Origin: Branchiostoma floridae
Lineage: Eukaryota; Chordata; Leptocardii; Amphioxiformes; Branchiostomatidae
Reading direction: 5' to 3'
Length of the DNA: 64,000 bases
Assembly (NCBI RefSeq): GCF_000003815.2
Contig: NC_049981.1
Location: 27,708,396-27,772,395, forward strand
The notes under the pieces are model-generated. The model searched no databases. It had not been told where the DNA came from and saw only the letters and a list, made by a program, of their open reading frames with translations. This document shows positions 1 to 10,800 of this stretch, piece after piece (the stretch's first letter is position 1; each line of letters opens with the position of its first letter). The translations under genes were made by a program, and so were the position numbers.

Positions 1-530
1 GCTATGTGGACAAACTCAAGAGGCTCTACAATCTTTTGGCAAGAAGTGCACACCAGAACAAGTCAGCGTTTACAAGTAATGCAGGAATACATGGCTATAT
101 ACAGTGTTTCTCATGTTCCGCGAAGGACGAAATATGTGTTTATAATCAGCATATCGCTCGACTTTGCAGAAGTATTCTCGAGATTGAGCGCGATTTGTAC
201 GACGCCACTTGGTAGAGAGGTGGCCAAGATTGTTTGCCAGACCATAGGCTATATGAGACCGTGTATCGTTGCCGTGCAGGGTGTTTAGGCACGACTTTCG
301 TGTGAGTACCCGATGCTGACGGGGCGGATGCATACGCCCTTCACCGAGAGGGCGAGCTTTTTCAGTTCAGACTGGGAAGGAGTTGTGAAACGCCACTTGG
401 CAGAAAGGTGGCCCAGAATGTGTCATTGAGAATAGGCTATTTCATGTTCCGTGGCGCGACCGTTTTTGTTGCTTTCTGAACGATTTTCGTGTCGACTACG
501 TGAAATTCGGGTTGACGGCGGCCATTGGGG
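1..530. other. Unassigned left-edge sequence with a duplicated palindromic block
   Basis: No recognised gene. A frame is open from the window edge to about 215 on the plus strand (70 residues, ending DLYDATW), but I see no family motif in it and no splice signal that would prove it coding. Two related blocks lie at about 204-255 and 392-445; each contains the palindrome-like gccacttgg...aggtggc followed by ataggctat. This suggests an old duplication or a pair of transposon ends. It could also be the edge of an exon from a gene outside the window. Confidence 0.25.
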
Positions 531-672
531 GTTAAGCAGAAGGGCGGGGGGGCAAGCAGAAGTACACCGGGGGCCAAGAAGAAGGACGGGAGCACAGCAG
601 AAGTACAGCGGGGGTTAAGGAGAAGTCCGGGGGAAAAGGAGAACGGGTAGGGGGAAAAGCAGAAGGAGTTAG
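530..672. repeat. Purine-rich minisatellite (AAGCAGAAG...GGGGG units)
   Basis: Imperfect units of roughly 25-30 bases repeat here, each with an agcagaag or aggagaa core followed by a run of G. The block is strongly purine-biased on the plus strand. Nothing in it looks coding. Confidence 0.6.
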
Positions 673-1059
673 GTGGGGGTGATATAGCAATATGTTAATA
701 GGTTTGTTAATGTTTTGAAATGAAACTATTTTGGTCGACTCACCGAGTTTCTATTTCTACTCAGGGACTACCATGACGACTATCTCACTGAACACAAAAA
801 TTCAGAGCTTTTGTAAATTTCATGCAATTGACTAAGACATTAACATAATTTATGCATGGTGTTGTTCATCATTGACAAACGTACACATGTCACAATTATA
901 AAATTCCCATTATAAATCATAAAGCGGTTTTGCAATTTTTACATAAATTATGCAAATAAGTTCCTCATTATCATATTTGGTATCTGCTTATATTCCACCT
1001 ATCATATTAACATGTGTTACATTTATTGAAGTCCAGTTATTGAAAACAATGGAATTATA

Positions 1060-1875
1060 CAATTTCCTCATTAATTATGCAAATTAACTCCTCATTTGCA
1101 TAACATGCATATCATTATGAACATCTTTGCCTAAGCTACCTGCATACCTAAAATGTAGGCAATCCGTCAATCCTTTCTGCAGTTATCCTCTTTGGAATGT
1201 CTTGACAAAAACGCCCCTGCAGTTCCACAATTAAATGTTAGGGGACTGAAACTTGCCCCACTTTGTCATGACACTGAAAGCTATCTACCAGCCAAATGTC
1301 ACGACCATATCATGTACGGGACAAGAGATACATTGAAAAAACTGCTATGATAGAATATTCTCATTAATTATGCAAATGTACTCCTATTTTGCATAATTAA
1401 TATTTTATCTTGTACAACATTGTCTAAGGTACCTACATACCAAAAATCATGAAAATCCGTTGTTCCCTTCTTGAGTTATCCTCGTCAGAAGTTTTTGACA
1501 AAAATGCCCCTGCTATCCCAAAACTAGACGCTAGGGGGCCCAAACTTATGTCAATTTTTCCTGAGCACAAGAGCTATATAATACTTAAAAATCTTGACCA
1601 TAGCATGTTCAGAACACAGAGATAGCAAAACCGGAAGTTGCGCTGCAGTACCAAGGTCACACACCAGGGGCCCAAAATTGACCTTGACCTTCGTCTTCCC
1701 AACCCCTACCCACATACCAAATATCATCGTAGTCCATCAAGAGGTTCTCAAGTTATGCTGACCACAAATATGCGGACACACAGACACACACACAAACACA
1801 CACACAAACACACACACAAACACACACACAGACACACTCAAAACTATACCTCCATTTTTTCATGGAGGTAACTAC
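1060..1875. repeat. Dispersed AT-rich repeat family (ctacataccaaaaatcatg...gagttatcct units)
   Basis: Three related units lie here. Each carries the order 'attaattatgcaaat', 'cctacataccaaaaatcatg', 'gagttatcctc', 'gacaaaaatgcccctg', then a tail that turns into (CA)n at about 1771-1836. Related tails occur at 4500-4690, 11640-11960 and 53730-53910, so this is an interspersed family and not a local satellite. No coding capacity is evident, and the 77-residue frame across the CA tract is not a gene. I cannot assign the family to a named class. Confidence 0.6.
1771..1836. repeat. CACACAAA / CACACAGA microsatellite
   Basis: A short simple repeat with cacacaaa and cacacaga units at the tail of the dispersed repeat. 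Its His/Thr-rich translation is low-complexity. Confidence 0.85.
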
Positions 1876-4499
1876 GACGAGAACACGGAGAAGCCAAAGG
1901 TTATCAAGTTACCTTATGATCAAGTTGACGTGATGAGTGGTTTCTGTCTTGTTATGAATGAGGTCAACCGTAGAGAAGGTGTACTCTGCCTCGAACTGGG
2001 CCACAGGCGGGATGACCATCATGAGCGGGTCCCCTGAGTCAATCCAGTTAGCTATACTGTAGATGAAAACGAAGATTTTCTACCAGTTCTTCAAGATGCA
2101 CCGTTTCAGCTCTAGATCTTTTACCATACCTTATGCTCGTAAGTTGAAGTACATAGAGACAGTTTAAAAGTTTGATCAGCTTCACACAGGCTTTTGAGAA
2201 TTTCTTTGTACGTTTCTGAATTATGTTAACAAGTAAAATTAATTAAATCAGTGATCTCCTTTAGAAATTAGTCCATACTTCATTTGTAGTCAGCAATTGT
2301 ACACCATACCATACGAAATCACTTAAATGACGAACGTACAGCACTCGTACTACTTTGTGTGAACTGAGGTTGCACTCATCTTTTGTAGTTCTATGCAAAT
2401 CTGGTTTGCCCTTACCAGTATTGCACCAACAAGACAGGCTCGCTGCTGGTCACATGTCTGTACTCGTTAGACGGCACAACAAACTCCCAGAATTCCCCAG
2501 CGTTCAAAGTCCTCGTGCTCTCATTGGTAACGGCGACCTTGGTAAAGACAGGAAAGTAACGGTATTACTGCTATGTAATGCCGGGCTCTTGAAAGATGAA
2601 ATTTGAAAAAAAAAAGTACCAACAATGAGTGCACGCCGTTGCGATGTCTTAGTTGCAATGTGCAAAGGCGAGCTTTCTCAACAAAAGCATTGCTATTTCA
2701 GGCCTACGGATTGTTTCAGGTCTGTCGTTGTTCTTAATAATTACCCCGTCTCCTACAATGTGTGTCCTGCATAATCAGATAAGACATTGCATGTTAGAGA
2801 AGACGGCTAATGAAAAAATATTATGGCGTTTAGAACATAGTCTGTTTTACAATGAGTTTAGATATATACGTTACCAGCGTATTGTCCTTGGCGGACACTA
2901 CACGAAAGAGGTCACCAATAGTGCGCGTGGCCAGCGGCACGGTGACGAACTCCTTCCCCCAGGTGTCCACGGGTGGGATCATCTCCACTATGTGGTCTCC
3001 GGTCCCCCTCTGTTCCTGCCCAATCGGCAAACAGCAGGCAAACATGTTTCCGCTCAGCACGGCTACTGGCTGGTCAGCCGTGATCTTTGAACCGGTTAGG
3101 TCCTCAGTCGCCTGTATCTGGTAAGATATGAGAAATTGTAATATTCTAGTAGGTAACTGTGAGTAGACAAGTGAAAATGAATTTCCTTGTGGTGATATTC
3201 AGCACCTATGAAAATGTAGATTTTGGATAGTGGTAGTAGATTACTTAAGCAAGGCGTAGGCCAGACATCCGTCCTTTTTTTGATAAGCATATCAGCAAAG
3301 TTTCCATGGCTCATACCTGAAGTGTCTGAAACCGGTCTAGTCCTACAGAAAACGGCTGTGTTGTGCTGTAGTTTTGTCCGTCGAACGTCACGGCTTGGCT
3401 GGGGACAATGGTGACGGTCGTCCCGTCATGGACACCGACTACTCCGAGCTCTGCAAATGTTACATGACAAAGATAACCATGATCATGTCAACAGACGCAC
3501 GATGTAAAATTGTTCCACATTCGATAATATGCACCTTTTATAGCAATGACCTAAACCTGAACTACCTATAACACTCTTGAAATGCACATTAGGTAATATA
3601 TTTCACCAGCAGGCTTGTCCTCTGTGACCGTTGCACAAGGGGTGAAGTACTCGGTCCCCAACACGTCAGTGGGGAGGGCCAGGAAGGCGTCAGTACTCTT
3701 TTTTTCTGCAAACACTCCGTACACCACGATCTCCACATCGGACGTGACGTGAACGGCCTTGTCGCTCTTAACGCTGCCGCGGAGTTCCACAGCTGTCCGA
3801 TTCACTTCCACCTGCTCCACCTGTCAATACAGTTGAGGTTGACGTCGATATGTTAACCCTTTATTGTTTCCATCTTTTTCCAACTTATTCCATGACTGGC
3901 ATGTGCGCTATTTTTCAATATTTACTGATGACAACTTTGACAGCACACATTTCGAGTGATTGTAGTACCTGTTTTTTCTGCCAACAAGCAGAGTCTCCAA
4001 TCCTAGAGGTAGAATGAAATTAATGTCCAACCTTGCCGATAGCGCTTCCGGCATGACAGTAAATGAGGTCAACCTTAGCGTGTACTCTGACTCGAACTGA
4101 CAGGTGGGGTCAGCCGGAAATCAGCCGGTCCTAGTGCATGTTCAGGGATTCACGAATTCAAGTCAATGAAGTGTTTCCAGACAAACGAAGCACTAGATGA
4201 GAACAGGGATTACATACCTGTCCATAATCCACATGTACTGTGGTACTGGCGCCATTAGAAGGAGTAGTGATAGTAACAGTCGCCCCGCTGTGATGCGGAC
4301 AGGCGATGAACAGTTTTGGGTTGTGTCGGTCTCTCTCTACGTTTTCTGGAAATGTTAGGATGAACTCAGTGCCCTTGTTGTCTCGAGCAGCTGAAAATGG
4401 AAAAGAATACATTGCCAAGGTTGCTTATGAGCTATAGCTATACCGACGTACAGCATCCAGTAAAGATATTACCCGGTTGGGAAGGCATAGGTACTTGTA

Positions 4500-4690
4500 A
4501 GTTCAGCTGCAGTACCAGGGGGGCACCAAGGGGCCCAAAATCTAATTATTTCTTGTTTTTGTCACACCCTACCAACATATTAAATATGAAACCAATGCAT
4601 TCAGCCGTTCTTGAGTTATCTTGTTGACACACAGACAGGCATACGCACAAACGCTGGTGAAAGCATATCCCATTAATATTTCAGGACATA
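4500..4690 (+). repeat. Dispersed repeat tail (ccaacatattaaatatgaa...gagttatcttgttgacacac)
   Basis: This belongs to the same interspersed family as the repeats near 1.1-1.9 kb and 11.8 kb, recognised by 'gggcccaaaat', 'gttcttgagttatcttgttgacacaca' and a (CA)-like end. It lies within the unit A intron 1. Confidence 0.55.
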
Positions 4691-4774
4691 ATAAGTGAAT
4701 TACACGGGAGGAATCTTACAATATGTGCTTAGATGAAAACACTATTGATAAACAACCCGGCCGGGCGATTCTAC

Positions 4775-4835
4775 CTGGACATCAGCAGATACAGGCTGAC
4801 AGGACGACCAAAGTTAGAAGCACACGCGCCACCAT
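4775..4835 (-). pseudogene. Decayed second copy of the unit A signal-peptide exon
   Basis: In the intron between exons 1 and 2 of unit A lies a second signal-peptide exon. It starts MVARVLLTLVVLSACIC and then meets TGA where the other copies read CCLP. The donor after CCAG is GTAGAA. Its flanking sequence (cctgctactgatttggt, agttcgcc) also resembles the sequence upstream of the unit A and B first exons. This points to a duplicated promoter/first-exon block that has since been disabled. Confidence 0.7.
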
Positions 4836-5771
4836 GGTCTCGTCTATGACCTGCTACTGATTTGGTCATCTGATAAAGTTCGCCGATTCGGAAACTCAAA
4901 TGTCCCTGACATTTTAGAGATGCTAAGTATAGTGGTGCACAATTACCTAGCTTTGTCTAAAGGTCGGCGGCTCTTCAACTTTGATTCTAATGTCAGTTGA
5001 TTAATGGCATCTTGCAATTAATACGGGGCCACAAAATTAAAGTGACTTGGAACGCCCAGCTGCGCCGGCGGTGTGACGACCGCACTATTGCCTGGCTTTC
5101 AATGATGACCAACTTGCACAACGAAGTGGCCAAAATTTATGGTTGCAGAAATTTTGTGGCATAAAGAGTAAGACACAAATGTTCAAATTTGCAACAGGTG
5201 CCTTCGCCGGTTTTCATGTGACCCCTTACATGAGTAATGCATATCTCACCGGTAGTAGAAGCTCGGAGTGGATTTACAAGAAAACTCGACTTGCCTCCAC
5301 CGTAAGACCAACTTGAGCATAATTTCGCAGTTACTCAAGTTGGGATGGGGGGAAGGTGAGTTGAGTACCCTAATTTTCGATCTGAATACACAGACTCCAC
5401 TGAGTCGGATTTCGGTTGAGGCCATAGACATAGTATGTCCGTGAATACTACATATATTGCGCCGCCATGTTGTATGCATTCGCAGCTGATCTAATCAGAC
5501 AACGACCTGTTTTTTATTTCGGCGTCAATGCAGGTCAAGCTTTCAGTAGAAAGATTCTATCAGAAATAGGCCGTAAAATTGACTTCAGCCAGCAATCTTA
5601 CCTGGAAGGCAGCAGATATAGGTTGACAGGACCACCAGAGACAGAACCATACGCGTCATTGTGGTCTCGACTGTACTTGGTACTGGCCCGGTTATTTGTG
5701 GAGCTCGCGCCGAGTTGGCAAACTCATAGAACCATGGCATTTTAGAGATGCCAAGTATTATAGTGGCTCCA

Positions 5772-5886
5772 NNNNNNNNNNNNNNNNNNNNNNNNNNNNN
5801 NNNNNNNNNNNNNNNNNNNNNNNNNNNNNNNNNNNNNNNNNNNNNNNNNNNNNNNNNNNNNNNNNNNNNNNNNNNNNNNNNNNNNN
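5772..5886. other. Assembly gap (115 N)
   Basis: A run of 115 undetermined bases lies just upstream of the unit A signal-peptide exon. Open frames spanning it are meaningless. Confidence 1.
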
Positions 5887-6018
5887 TGTTTGTGTTGGGT
5901 TACGTGGGCCATGGGGGTCTACACTGAATTCCATCCTCCACATACATGCACTGCGGTCTACACATCACCAGTTACAAGTACGGATGGCGTGCAATTCTAG
6001 CCGAGGCCTTTATCAAGA

Positions 6019-6690
6019 TTAACAATGAATGAATGAAAGACCTTTATTGTACATTCATACCTCGACGGGCTAGGTACAGGTCACTGATAACAGACATGAC
6101 TGATAACAGAATAACAAACATATGAAAAAAAAAAAACAACAGGATACAATTTAACTAGTTGAAGGTACTAAGCTAACAGGATGGTCGACATCTTCTCGCT
6201 TCTTTGTACAGGTGTAGATATAAGAACATATAATGTTTGATATACAGGGTTTGTCTAGGCGCATCAAAAATAGAAATTTATCCGTTGCATTAAGATGTTC
6301 AAAATATGGGAACTCTTTTCTGATATATTCATAAAGCACAGTCCGTTCATTATGGTACAATTTACAGTGTAAAATAAAATGCTGTTCATCTTCTACATGT
6401 TGTAGATCACAAAATTGGCAGACTCTATGCTGCAGAGGGGTGCGGTTGTGCCTTCCAGTTTCGATATGTAACTTGTGGCAACTAATCCGGAGTTTAGTGA
6501 CAGCTACTCTGTGCTGTATGTTTTTCACCATCAGATATTCTTCTTCTTTATAAATAGTCTTGGATAATCTATAGGTTCGTAATTTGTTATTGTGTATTTC
6601 GGTTCTAAATGTTTGAATGTAAATATCCTTTAATCGTTGGCTGATGGCGTTGGTTATAGGTAATAGGTTTGTTCCTAGAGATATCTGAGA
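6019..6690 (-). mobile_element. 5'-truncated non-LTR retrotransposon (LINE), ORF2 C-terminus plus 3' tail
   Basis: On the minus strand from about 6670 to 6151 an open frame reads like the end of a LINE ORF2. It has QRLKDIYIQ, then KLRTYRLSK, TKLRISCHKLHIETGR, and a CX2C/HX4C knuckle-like block (VCQFCDLQHVEDEQHFILHC). Only the last 170 or so residues remain; endonuclease and reverse transcriptase are missing. The element ends in a CAATAAAGG-type signal and a (TTCA)n tail at 6019-6045. It interrupts sequence that is continuous upstream of unit B (compare 6985-7080 with 13175-13265), so it inserted into the unit A 5' flank after the duplication. Confidence 0.75.
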
Positions 6691-6739
6691 TCTCCATATG
6701 TAGGCAAAACCACATTCCTCCAGTATCTTACGAACGCCG

Positions 6740-6960
6740 GACGCCCAGCACTTATTCAGATACTGGCGGTTTCCCGTGCGGAATATTGTCCGAGCACTCG
6801 GTTTCCAGTGCTGATATGCCGGCTTCAGTTTCCATTGCTGATGCCAGCTTTTCTAGTGCTGAGGGCGCCTCAGCACTGGATGCCCAGTTCTGACGAACTT
6901 TCAGCACGGGATTTCCAGTATCTTCAGCACTCCGGGAACCAAGTGCTGAAAAGGGAGGGT
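6740..6960. repeat. Minisatellite with CCAGTGCTGA core
   Basis: The short core ccagtgctgatgcc / ttcagcac recurs many times in this 220-base stretch, in degenerate units of about 20-25 bases. No gene is seen. Confidence 0.5.
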
Positions 6961-7147
6961 GAAGCTTTCGCAGCCCGAAGAGTTGAGTAAACTCACTGTT
7001 CGGTGGGGGACAACTACATACCTATACGACACATGTGCCGCTTAGTAGCTCAGCTATTTGCAATACGTATGATACCTTGTAGACAAGGCAATATCATATG
7101 TTGCAGCATATAAAACATTATAGAAGTGAACAGAATGGCGTTTCACA

Positions 7148-7260
7148 TAAATGAATGAATGAAGACCTTTATTGCAAGACTTGAAAAGATTCAGTTAACA
7201 GATACAAAATGAAATGAATAGGTAAAGGTTCAAACAAACAAACTCATTCAACCTTCCGCT
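7148..7260 (-). mobile_element. LINE 3'-end fragment with (TTCA)n tail
   Basis: The segment aatgaatgaatgaagaccttt...attgcaag mirrors the 3' tail of the LINE fragment at 6019. Only the 3' untranslated end remains, in the same orientation. Confidence 0.5.
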
Positions 7261-7891
7261 TAATCAGTTACCTCCACGGGGACATTGCCGCTGTGATGAC
7301 GTAATATAGACATGCGTGTCAGGGTGAAGTTTTCGCCCTACATAGGGCGTCGACGTATTACATGTATTCGCATGTGACATAATCAAGTAACAACCCGTTT
7401 TTATTTTTAAATCTAAAAGCACGACTGCAGATGACGTAATTTTTGTTGTCTTGTGTTGTCTTTCTTCGACATGATTATATAGAAAATAACTAGTATTTTG
7501 AGTCATCTCGTGAGTTAGTCTCAGAAAAGATAATGGCCCTAACAGGTGACGTGATGATCAAGCTTCAGTGATTGTTCAACGTCCCTGTGTAAATTTAAAA
7601 CGCAAGGTTAGGTAGCATATGGAAATGCAGATGAACGCTACATGACATTTACATAATATACATCTAGAGCAACGCTGCAACAATGTTGAATATGTGATAC
7701 AGTAATCGTGATAAGGAAAGAATCTGCACAGTTTTTTAAATGTTTGTATGAAACCTAAACTACAGTTGTCAAAAACCGCTATGTCACTGGAACTGGGAAC
7801 GTTATAGCATGTAAGATGTAGCCACACATTGCCATGGATTACACCGTCTGTATTAGACATCTCATGTCGCGACTGAAAAATAGCTGCCTCC

Positions 7892-10800
7892 TCAAGGCAC
7901 CAGGTTCCTGCATCGGTTCTGTAGGCACGTCCTGTACTGGTCCCTGTTTCCAGCGCAGTTACCTACAGGGAATATGCATTAGGTTCAGGCAACCTTACCA
8001 AATAAATGAAATGAATGCATCAGGTATGATTATTTTATTAGAAATTACCTGGATATGATGAAATGATTTAAAATTCGTTTGTTGCTTGGGGTTACGTTAG
8101 AACAGAAAGGCCACTAACTATTAGCCAAATCCTCGTCGATCAGTCCGTCGCCGTCATCATCAATGCCGTTCAGCAGCTCTTCGTCCACACGTCCGTCACA
8201 GTCGTTGTCCACACGGTCGGCGGGGACGGGGGTGGTGGTGCTGCACGAGGCGGCGATCCGGGACAGCCGGAGGCCGCCGGGATAGCCGTACGACTCCGGG
8301 TACGTGAAGCCATAGCTGGACAGAATTGGGTAAGCCAAAAATGATTTTGGAAATGGTGAGACATTTCAGACAGTTTTGCCTTCATTTCTACATTAATTTC
8401 AAGTCAACTATTCCTTTTATGTGGACGCATTTCTCACCTAAACAGACCGATGTGCCTGGCCACTTCCAAAATCATATCCAGTTGCTTGAGTAACTGCTTT
8501 ATGGCTTATCCTATTACCTTTATGTCTAACCTTCATCGACGAAAGAAGTGGGTAGATGATGAGAACAGATAAGTCAACATCGAAAGGTGATAGCACTTCT
8601 TCATGACCATCTTCAAATATTTTTGCCTTCATTTCTACATTTATTTCAAATCAATCGTTCCTTCTATGTGGCCTCGTGGAAGTATTTCTCACCTAAACAG
8701 GCCGATGTTAACATTGGGAGATAGGTGTCTCGCTGTGTGGGTGCCTGCAGAAATATCAAGTTGTGCTGCTACGTAGTCGGTCCCAGGTACGTCATGCCAG
8801 ACGGTGTCGCTAGGCAACCGCTGTCCATCCAATAGGAGACCAGCTTTGTTAGACGACCTGTACAAGTTGCAGAATCGATACTCACAAGTCAATTAATTTG
8901 AAGTCTCCCGACCCGAGGTATTGGAATGATATGGTATTGATTATAGCAATATATCAACAGGCTATTTATTACTGTTTGGAAATAAAACTAGTATTTTGGT
9001 CAACTCGTCTTTACCAAGTATCTATTTCTACTCAGGGACTGTGTGTGTATGTGCCATGTAACTATTAAAAAAAAACACAGCTAAGATGAGAGTACCAACT
9101 TTTACAGAGAGAAGCCAAAGGTTAGAAAATTACCTCATTATCAGGTTGACGTAATGAGTGGTATCGGCCTGGTCATAAATGAGGTCAACCGTAGCAAAGG
9201 TGTACTCTGCCTCGAACTGGGCCACAGGCGGGATGACCATCATGAACGGGTCGGTTTCTGTGTTGTCAGCTTGGCCATTCTTACTGTTCAGATAGTAATG
9301 TAAGGCAAGATTTCCAAAGTTCTTCAAGATGCAGCGTTTCAGCATTTGAGTACATAGAAACAGCTGTAACTTTGAACAGCTTGACTATGTCGTTTGAGAA
9401 TACCTTCGTACGTACGTTTCTGAAGTGTGTTCATTAACTAAATGTATATAAGATCAATGATCTCCTTCATAAATTTCTTCATACACAATTTTTGTAGTTA
9501 GCAGTTATACAAAATCACTGAAGTTGACAATCGCACTTCCGAGTTTAAACGGTAGCTTTACTCATATATTTGTATTTCTATTTAAACTTGTACAATTTTC
9601 CCTACCCTCTTCTTGGTAGTTGTAACAGTCTACTTCCCGTCACGCTTGTAACAAGCAATGTCAATCTGGTTTACCCCTACCTGTACTGCACCAACAAGAC
9701 AGGCTCGCTGCTGGTCACGTGTCTGTACTCGTCAGATGGAACATCGATCTCCCAGAATTCCCCGGCGTTCAAAGTCTTCGTGTTCTCGTTGGTAACGTCG
9801 ACCTTGGTAAAGACAGATAAGTACCGTTAACGTCTATGTAATGCCGGGATCCGGAAGACTAGAAGTTAAAAATGGCAGAGAAACATCAGTACCAACGACT
9901 GGTGTCTCTTAGGTGCACGTCGTTGGGATGTTGCAAGGGGAAAAGGAAAACCTTCTCAACAAGAGCATTTCCCACGATGTTTCAGGACTGATTATTTTAG
10001 GTCTGTCGTTGGTCTGTCTACATAGCTCCAGTCTCCTATCATGGATGCCATACATAATCAGATATGACATTCATTATACGTCAGTGAATGAATCATGGTG
10101 TTTAGTACATGGCCTATCTTCTCTTTTGCAATTATTTGCCGACATACCTGGGTATTGTCCCTGGCGGCCACTACACGAAAGAAGTCACCAATAGTGTGCC
10201 TGGTCAACGGCACGGTGACGAACTCCTTCCCCCAGGTGTCCACAGGTGGGATCATCTCTACCACGTGGTCCGCACTCCCCAGCATTCCACAGGCAGTAAG
10301 CAAGTTTCCGCTCAGCACAGCCACTGGCCGGGTAGCCGTGATCTTTGAACCGGTCAGGTCCTCAGTCGCCTGTACCTGTTAAAAATACATAGAATTCTGA
10401 GGTAACTGCGAATAGATAACCGGTACAGAAATTAATTTCCTTGCAGGAATATTCAACACATTTAAAAATTTTAACTGTGGTCAGCGGTATTAGATTGCTT
10501 GATCAGGGCGTAGACCAAACATACTTTATTTGGGGCAAGTATATCGGTGAAGTTTCCATGGTTCCCACCTGAAGTGTCTGAAGATCGATTCATCCTACAA
10601 AGAACGTCTGTCCTGCGGCGTAGTTTTGTCCGTCGAACGTCACGGCTGGGCTGGGGACAATGGTGACGGTCGTCCCGTCATGGACACCGACCACTCCGAA
10701 CTCTGCAAAATTGATATGATATAGACGACCCTGATCATGTGGACGGATGCAGAATTCTTCATCTATCATATCTTTGTATTTATTAGTTACAATCGATATC

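Larger units (their letters stand above)
1913..5659 (-). pseudogene. IgGFc-binding-domain unit A (exons 1-7; 3' exons not in window)
   Basis: The first coding exon at 5602-5659 encodes a signal peptide (start MTRMVLSLVV, ending CCLPG across the splice). The remaining exons are 4218-4390 (RDNKGTEFILTF), 3607-3820 (RTAVELRGS...DAFLALPTDVLGTEY), 3317-3450 (GVVGVHDGTTVTIVPS), 2875-3117 (VLSGNMF...IPPVDTWGKEFVTVPL), 2416-2537 (TLNAGEFWEF) and 1913-2056 (MMVIPPVAQFEAEYTF). Lengths and phases match unit B, and the seven exons I traced are open. The linker, metal-binding and terminal exons that follow in B are absent from the 1.9 kb down to the window edge. Either an unusually long repeat-filled intron hides them outside the window, or the unit is 3'-truncated. 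I favour truncation and so list it as a pseudogene. Family: IgGFc_binding (as in FCGBP-related proteins). Confidence 0.7.

Noticed and set aside
1638-1871. 77-residue frame rich in His and Thr
   Set aside because: It is the translation of a CA-type microsatellite and a dispersed repeat.
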